64,000 nucleotides of DNA from NCBI GenBank assembly GCA_028829895.1, contig CM054181.1, forward strand, positions 31,962,857 through 32,026,856, given 5' to 3'. Below, one piece after another: positions 49,290-64,000 of the stretch. The notes under the pieces are model-generated. The model saw only the letters and a list, made by a program, of their open reading frames with translations. It searched no databases and had not been told where the DNA came from. The translations under genes and the position numbers were made by a program. The first letter of the stretch is position 1; each line of letters opens with the position of its first letter. Source of the DNA: Sinotaia quadrata (Eukaryota > Mollusca > Gastropoda > Architaenioglossa > Viviparidae).

Positions 49290-49815
49290 ATAGGAAGTAC
49301 TCACAGCAACTCGTCACAAACTAAAGAAGTGTTAGTAAGCCAGATAAGTAAACTCGTCACAAACTAAGGATGTGTTAGTAAGCCAGATAAGTAAACTCGT
49401 CACAAACTAAGGATGTATTAGTAAGCCAGATAAGTAAACTCGTCACAAACTAAGGAAGTGTTAGTAAGCCAGATAAGTAAACTCGTCACAAACTAAGGAT
49501 GTATTAGTAAGCCAGATAAGTAAACTCGTCACAAACTAAGGAAGTGTTAGTAAGTCAGATAAGTAAACTCGTCACAAACTAAGGAAGTGTTAGTAAGTCA
49601 GATAAGTAAACTCGTCACAAACTAAGGAAGTGTTAGTAAGTCAGATAAGTAAACTCGTCATAAACTAAGGAAGTGTTAGTAAGTCAGATAAGTAAACTCG
49701 TCATAAACTAAGGAAGTGTTAGTAAGTCAGATAAGTAAACTCGTCATAAACTAAGGAAGTGTTAGTAAGTCAGATAAGTAAACTCGTCATAAACTAAGGA
49801 AGTGTTAGTAAGTCC
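49290..49815. repeat. About 43-bp minisatellite, 12 copies
   Basis: Units GATAAGTAAACTCGTCACAA, ACTAAGGAAGTGTTAGTAAG, CCA or TCA. Variants (GCC to GTC, CAC to CAT) are ordered left to right, which shows the direction of array growth. It ends exactly where the coding-like sequence at 49815 starts. Confidence 0.95.
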
Positions 49816-50690
49816 GTATAAATCAATTTATGACACCGAATTTGATAAAGCACAGAAAGAGTTTACGGAGATGCTTGAAGCTCTATCCGCTCTCACCATT
49901 GCCAGAGACGCTACCAAGACCACCTACAACAACAACCTCAACTTCATCAACACCAGTAATCCATACTTCAACAATAAAACGAAATGGAAACTAAAGACAG
50001 CGCCCACCACAGCATGCACGAAGGTAGCAAGAACAACAGCGCCAATAACAGCAACAGCAACAACGGCCCAACATCCGCAGCCACAGCAACAACGGCCCCA
50101 ACAACGCCGCACAAACCATTGCCAACAATGGTGGCGACAACAACAACAATGGAAGTATTATGAGCAGCAGTATCCGCAATGAGGATATTTCAACCACCCG
50201 TTGCGGACATGATCCAGCTGCTGCTCAACCATCTATACTGGCCGCCAGCGCCCATCTTCGAGCATCCCAAAAACACTGGGGACAGCATCAACGACAATAA
50301 CGACTATAACACCACCAGTGGGGAGGCCAGTGGAGTTGAACATCCCGGACGCTTCTACACACTAGGTAAGATTTGGTGTGTTACTAGCCTGGGCTCTGCA
50401 AAACAACTCCCCCTTCCGGCCCTCCCACTTCAATATCGGGAGCGACAACAACATCCACCCACAACTTTAGCCCACGGAATACCGGGCTAGAGACCGCATT
50501 TGCTGGCCAGATATGTTTGCAAGGGATGAGAGCACAACGACACTCAAGTGTCTTCATAAAAATACCACTTCAAGGATGACATAGGCGACAGGCCGAACTA
50601 CTCTCTATCCTCCGCCCACCATCTCCACTCCAAGCGCGAAACGACGAAAACCGGAAGCGCCCTATTCATTCAAGTGTAACATCTGTTAAA
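49815..50690 (+). pseudogene. Frame-broken, Asn/Gln-rich coding-like sequence, unidentified
   Basis: GC-richer, intron-free stretch with protein-like composition that changes frame. Frame 2 reads SIYDTEFDKAQKEFTEML, then TIARDATKTTYNNNLNFINT. Frame 3 continues NEMETKDSAHHSMHEGSKNN and later NNAAQTIANNGGDNNNNGSI, MSSSIRNEDISTTRCGHDPA and AAAQPSILAASAHLRASQKH. Then come stops, and around 50405 another frame reads NNSPFRPSHFNIGSDNN. This looks like a dead gene or retrocopy with indels, or one exon with assembly errors. I recognise no family. Confidence 0.35.
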
Positions 50691-51309
50691 GCAAAAGTGA
50701 ATTAAAATTGTACAGTTATTTATTGATAAATGATTAGCTGATCATTTATATGACTGTCAACTTTATGTATACTGCAAACTACTTTCGTACTCTCCTTCCA
50801 CTGCTTCTCTTTATAAATGTTCCATGTTACTGCAGCACAATTAGAATGGGAGAAAAATAAAATGTTTAAAACATAAGGAAAATTACTTGAAAATGTTTGT
50901 CAATGAGTGCATGAGAGTGGATGTGTGTGTTTAAGAATAAATTCTGTTAGCCAGAGAATGGCGTGGTTGATTTTTTTTTTTTTTGAAGTAAGGGCTTTCG
51001 ACAATAGAATTCTAGGAAATACAGAATTTCTCTTTCAATTATATGCTACTGAGGGCATAAGACCTGATATTATTCAGAAAGAAGGTTTATTGTACCCGGA
51101 AAAGAATCATTAACAGATACTTGTAAGCAGCCTTGCGCATGCGCAAAACTTTAATCTCCTTAATGTAAGCAGGAGATGAGCTGATATGTAAAGAGACAAC
51201 AGTTTAGCAAACAATGAAATGATCACTAAGTCCACGTTTTCTTAGTAACTATATCTTAGACCTCACTACACGTCCCCTGCTCAATCTTGCTTAAGAAACA
51301 TTCCTATAT
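50691..51309. other. Intergenic, nothing recognised
   Basis: AT-rich, with a T12 run at about 50972-50983. Confidence 0.5.
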
Positions 51310-51495
51310 AGAGATGTTTTTGACGTCATTGGACAACAGTTTCTTAATATGGCTGTAGTGGACGTCATTGGATAACAATTACTTTAAATGGCTGTATTTG
51401 ACGTCATCGGACAACAATGTCTTAATATGGCTGTATTTGACGTCATTGGACAACAATTTCTTAATATGGCTCTATTTGACGTCATTGAATATCAC
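51310..51495. repeat. About 42-bp tandem repeat, 4-5 copies
   Basis: Units GACGTCATTGGACAACAATT, TCTTAATATGGCTGTATTT. Each unit holds a TGACGTCA-like CRE half or full site (TTTGACGTCAT). Confidence 0.9.
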
Positions 51496-52019
51496 GTTCC
51501 GGGGTCTTATTTAATGACCCTGCCGCAGTATTAAGTCTAAGAAATTCATTATATTAGCTCTAATACTGACAACAGCCGTGCGGCCTAACCAGCTCTTCGA
51601 TCTCTGTATGAGACCCATTCGTGGGGCAGTCTAACAAGCTGATTAGCTGAGTATTCTTTTGATCGTTGTTTATTGCAGGAACTCTCAAAGGATCATGTAC
51701 GTACATTTACTCTTTTGTAAATAGATACTGTTAGTAAATGGATACTTTTATATTACAGATATCAAATTCACTAGTTCTAATCAATTCGGATGTCCTTGTT
51801 CATACATTCTCTTGATCATCAAATCATTCTTTTGTCACGCAGTGGCATATTATGTCAATATATATTTTTGTGTCAAAGTTTCTTTTTCATGTTCAAACTA
51901 TATATCTCCCCTCTAACATATATAGAAATGATGATGACTTGATAAGGTGTTTATTCTATAACAGTTAAAAACGATTCACAATAAAATCAAAGGAAAAATA
52001 AAAATTGTAATTGTGTGCA
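51496..52019. other. Intergenic, nothing recognised
   Basis: A slightly GC-rich patch at 51495-51640 is of unknown nature; the rest is AT-rich. Confidence 0.45.
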
Positions 52020-52555
52020 TATTGTCTAAATACACAAGGAAATTAGACGCATAATAAATCAAAAGAATAAATGCACAAATGAACTAGAAGCATAATAAAT
52101 CAAAAGAATAAATGCACACGAAAACTAGATGCATAATAAATCATACGAATGAATGCACAAGGAAACTAGATGCATAATAAATCATAAGAATGAATGCACA
52201 AGGAAACTAGATGCAAAATAAATCATATGAATGAATGCACAAGGAAACTAGATGCATAATAAATCATAAGAATGAATGCACAAGGAAACTAGATGCAAAA
52301 TAAATCATATGAATGAATGCACAAGGAAACTAGATGCATAATAAATCATAAGAATGAATGCACAAGGAAACTAGATGCAAAATAAATCATATGAATGAAT
52401 GCACAAGGAAACTAGATGCATAATAAATCATAAGAATGAATGCACAAGGAAACTAGATGCAAAATAAATCATATGAATGAATGCACAAGGAAACTAGATG
52501 CATAATAAATCATAAGAATGAATGCACAAGGAAACTAGTTGCATAATAAATCGCA
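52020..52555. repeat. 41-bp minisatellite with alternating A/B units (82-bp higher-order repeat)
   Basis: Unit A: AATGCACAAGGAAACTAGAT, GCATAATAAATCATAAGAAT. Unit B: the same with GCAAAATAAATCATATGAAT. From about 52140 to 52540 A and B alternate strictly, so the repeat that amplified last was the A-B dimer. Confidence 0.93.
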
Positions 52556-53358
52556 AAATTAAACACACATGCAAAATGTCAGCATGAACGAAATACAGAG
52601 ACGCATGCATAAATAAAATTAAGTACATAAAGTGTTTACAATTGTAAAGTAGGAATAAGCAATGACATAAAGAATGTCATTTGTTTCTTTTTGAAAAAAA
52701 ATGTCTTTGAGAGGCTTGTTGAAAAAGAACATGATGATACAAGCACAGAAGTTAACACACTCCATCTAGATGAACTATGAACACAAATGAACTTTGACTG
52801 CTCGACATATACTTTCCTGAATGTTGAAGACCTATCTAATTGATTTTTGGTACAATATTCTAGATTGCATACATGTATGAACTAAACTGTGAAACACAGA
52901 CGGAGACTCGACCATAACAGGCATACACATATTAATTTGTTAAAACATTAACATAAAAGCCTATAAAAATAAAAATAATGATGAGCAAAAATAAAAATAT
53001 CTAATGTTAAACGATAACATTCAATTTTTTTGAAAAAATGCGCATAACCAAACTATGAATAATCATAAATGTCAGCTTAGAAAACTAATGAAATCTCAAG
53101 TATGAGTAAAAACACAAGAAAAATATATAAACAAATTACAGAGTTAAGTTTCATTCTTAACATTAAGATTAAATAGTTAAGTAGCTTTCAGTATATCACA
53201 TCATTAGAGCTAAAGAAATGTTTTAGTTGTAAACAATTCTTTCCCATTATATTTAATGGAATTAAACTTTAATTGAATTGATAACATTATTAACATTACA
53301 CTGTGTAAAGTGTAAGCATTATATTGCATTGTAGATTAGTCGAGTTGTGACTGTAACC
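52556..53358. other. Upstream region of gene C
   Basis: AT-rich, no repeats or recognisable promoter boxes. The 5' UTR and promoter of gene C, or an upstream non-coding exon, should lie here. Confidence 0.5.
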
Positions 53359-62003
<8,645 letters not shown>

Positions 62004-62009
62004 GTAAGT

Positions 62010-62230
62010 ATAATACGTCACTGTTTATATAGGTATTAATGACATGTATAACGTCACTGTTTATATAGGTATAAATGACGTATACGACATTATAACTTCA
62101 CTGTTTATATAGGTATAAATGACGTATACGAGAGGTATCACGTCATTGTTTATATAGGTATAAATGACGTATACGACAAGCATAACGTCACTGTTTATAT
62201 AAGTATAAATTACGTATACGACAGGTATTT
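62010..62230. repeat. About 47-bp minisatellite, 5 copies
   Basis: Units CGTCACTGTTTATATAGGTA, TAAATGACGTATACGACAGG TATAA, starting about 10 bases after the LRR3 donor. Confidence 0.93.
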
Positions 62231-63280
62231 TCATTCTTAGAAGAGCTCCTAGTTTTGATTTATATATTATCTGTCATTTCTAATATAATGCACTTCTTAA
62301 ATGGTGACTGGGTTACGACACATGTGACCTTCCCTATCCAATGCTAATTGTCCTTTTTAAATGCATACATAGTATTAACATTGACCTGCTATATTCCCAT
62401 ACTCTGGTGGTGGACTATCCATGTTTAAAGGTTCTTTTTAGGTCAGACCTCTTATTAAACATGTAACACCCACCACCACCAAAACAAACCATTATTCCAA
62501 TATACAAAAAAAAAAAAGTAGTTTATGAGCAATAAAGAAAAATAGAAATTTATTTTAACAATATAAATTTACCACACACACTACACAACATATAGCATAG
62601 AGTCAAAAATAAAATATATACTTAACAACACATACAATCAAACTGAATAATTATCCAACTTGCTCATTTAAAGATTCGAGTTCAATTTTGACAGCCAAAT
62701 AACAAATGTATTGTTCTGACTATCACGAAGAGTTCATTTCGAAATCCGCTAAATAATGTTCTTGTAACGCTGCTCCTAAGAAGCTGGTGGGTAAGGATCA
62801 CATACAGTTAAACAGGTACATAACCAAAAGGGAAAGGATCATATAGGTACATAACCAAGACTTTGTAGAATTGTCTTCATTTGCCCCTCTCCAGAAATAA
62901 GAATGACTTCAGAGACAATAGTATAGTTTGAGTTGCCCCCATGCGGCATACCCTCCTTAGGCCCTAAAGGGTCACAAAACCATTTAGGCACAGAGATGAA
63001 GCTCAAAAGCCAGGCAAAGTCACAGCCAACAATAAGAAGATTTGGAAATGAAGAACAGGAAGTTAAAATGAAATACTGCTATTCATTCCTGTAACACATG
63101 TGTCTGTCTTGTAAGGATCTTGTTTGCTCACATTATTGATCCATCCCATAAAATAATTTATCAGATTCTTCTAGGAATCAGAGGATCTAATTATTCCATT
63201 TCTCTTGGCCTCAGCAGATTAACATGACGTCATTACTGTGAGTATATCGATGAGACCATGCAACACACTTCTCTTGCAAA

Positions 63281-63329
<49 letters not shown>

Positions 63330-64000
63330 TACAACTCATTTAAGATTAATTAAACAAAGTTAGCATTCATCATAAATCAAACTAGCTGTGAAAAATCCAG
63401 ATCATTACGAATAAAATTCTAAACAATTTCAAACTGCTGCTAAGGCGGGGTATGAAGCATCAACAGTGGCTACACCAGTTACTTTCAAAATTTATTTTAT
63501 AACAAATCATGTAGCGTTCTCTACTGATTCAAAATATATAAATGGGTAAATTCTTTACAGGTTATAAATATCAGTCACCATTAATCTTATATATTTACAA
63601 ATTATACTGATGGACAAAGTATATTAACTACTGGCTTGGAAAAAATCTTGAAAAGGTTCAAGTTTGAAATTTGTAATTCTGAATTCTTTACTCACAAATA
63701 CCAAAGCTTGATTTCCCTTAAATAGAGGCCTTCACAATGCATTTATTCTTGATAGTTCGAATTGGAAGTGTGAATTGGAAATTGAAATATTTTAGGGTTC
63801 GACTCCGAGCTCTCTAACTTAGTATTTTAATTGGATAATTTCAGTTGGCCAGTACTCGACCATTGGTTAATTATGATGTCTTCCTCTGTGGCATCTCTAT
63901 CTAGCTATTAACTGCCAATAACTGGCGCTTAACAATCTAGGTTAACTTTCGGTCATCAAGCCTGGGCATGTAGGTAAACATATTTATGGAACATTTGGCA
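62231..64000. other. Gene C intron to window end
   Basis: Contains (CA)n at 63283-63330 and the 63840-63882 segment shared with 17684-17726. No further LRR exon recognised. Confidence 0.55.

Noticed and set aside
63790..63812. tRNA gene suggested by GGTTCGACTCCGAGC
   Set aside because: No cloverleaf arms or A box at the right distance could be found; at most a SINE remnant. I found no convincing tRNA, rRNA or snRNA gene in the window.

Overview
The window looks like animal nuclear DNA. It is AT-rich, its genes are split into short exons with GT-AG introns, and it is packed with di- and tetranucleotide microsatellites ((GATA)n, (GT)n, (GA)n) and dozens of minisatellites. A relic of an animal Mutator-like transposase, a degenerate non-LTR retrotransposon end and several short inverted-repeat DNA transposons fit an invertebrate. 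A lophotrochozoan, perhaps a mollusc, is my best guess, but this is inference; nothing here fixes the species.

Three protein-coding genes can be read, all on the + strand. Gene A (1160-7969, 5' part outside the window) and gene B (22517-36850, 5' end not found) are tandem paralogous adhesion-class GPCRs. Each transmembrane unit lies on its own exon, and the TM2, TM3 and TM5/6 exons have identical lengths (124, 145 and 280 bp) in both. Gene B also shows much of the GAIN domain and an intact GPS cleavage motif (HL/S) followed by a tethered-agonist-like segment (SNFALLM). Gene C starts at 53359 with a signal-peptide/LRRNT exon followed by three 72-bp phase-2 leucine-rich-repeat exons; it runs off the right end, and its receptor family cannot be decided.

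Layout: 1-8 kb gene A; 8-16.6 kb simple repeats with no recognisable gene; 16.6-19.4 kb a transposon graveyard (Tigger-like TIR element, non-LTR 3' end with (ATC)n tail, MULE relic); 19.4-22.5 kb repeats plus a small GC/CpG-rich patch; 22.5-36.9 kb gene B; 37-53 kb gene-poor DNA with an undescribed interspersed repeat family, a hAT MITE with a perfect 8-bp target duplication, and a frame-broken Asn-rich coding-like stretch at about 49.8-50.6 kb; 53.3 kb to the end gene C, whose introns carry more copies of the interspersed family.

The most interesting pattern is that short tandem duplications in genes A and B repeatedly straddle exon edges. They copy the splice site together with a piece of exon: the TM3 donor and TM7 acceptor of gene A, and the GAIN acceptor and TM5 acceptor of gene B. 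In gene A the upstream TM7 acceptor copy leaves an open, in-frame, hydrophobic 23-codon extension that could make an alternative isoform.
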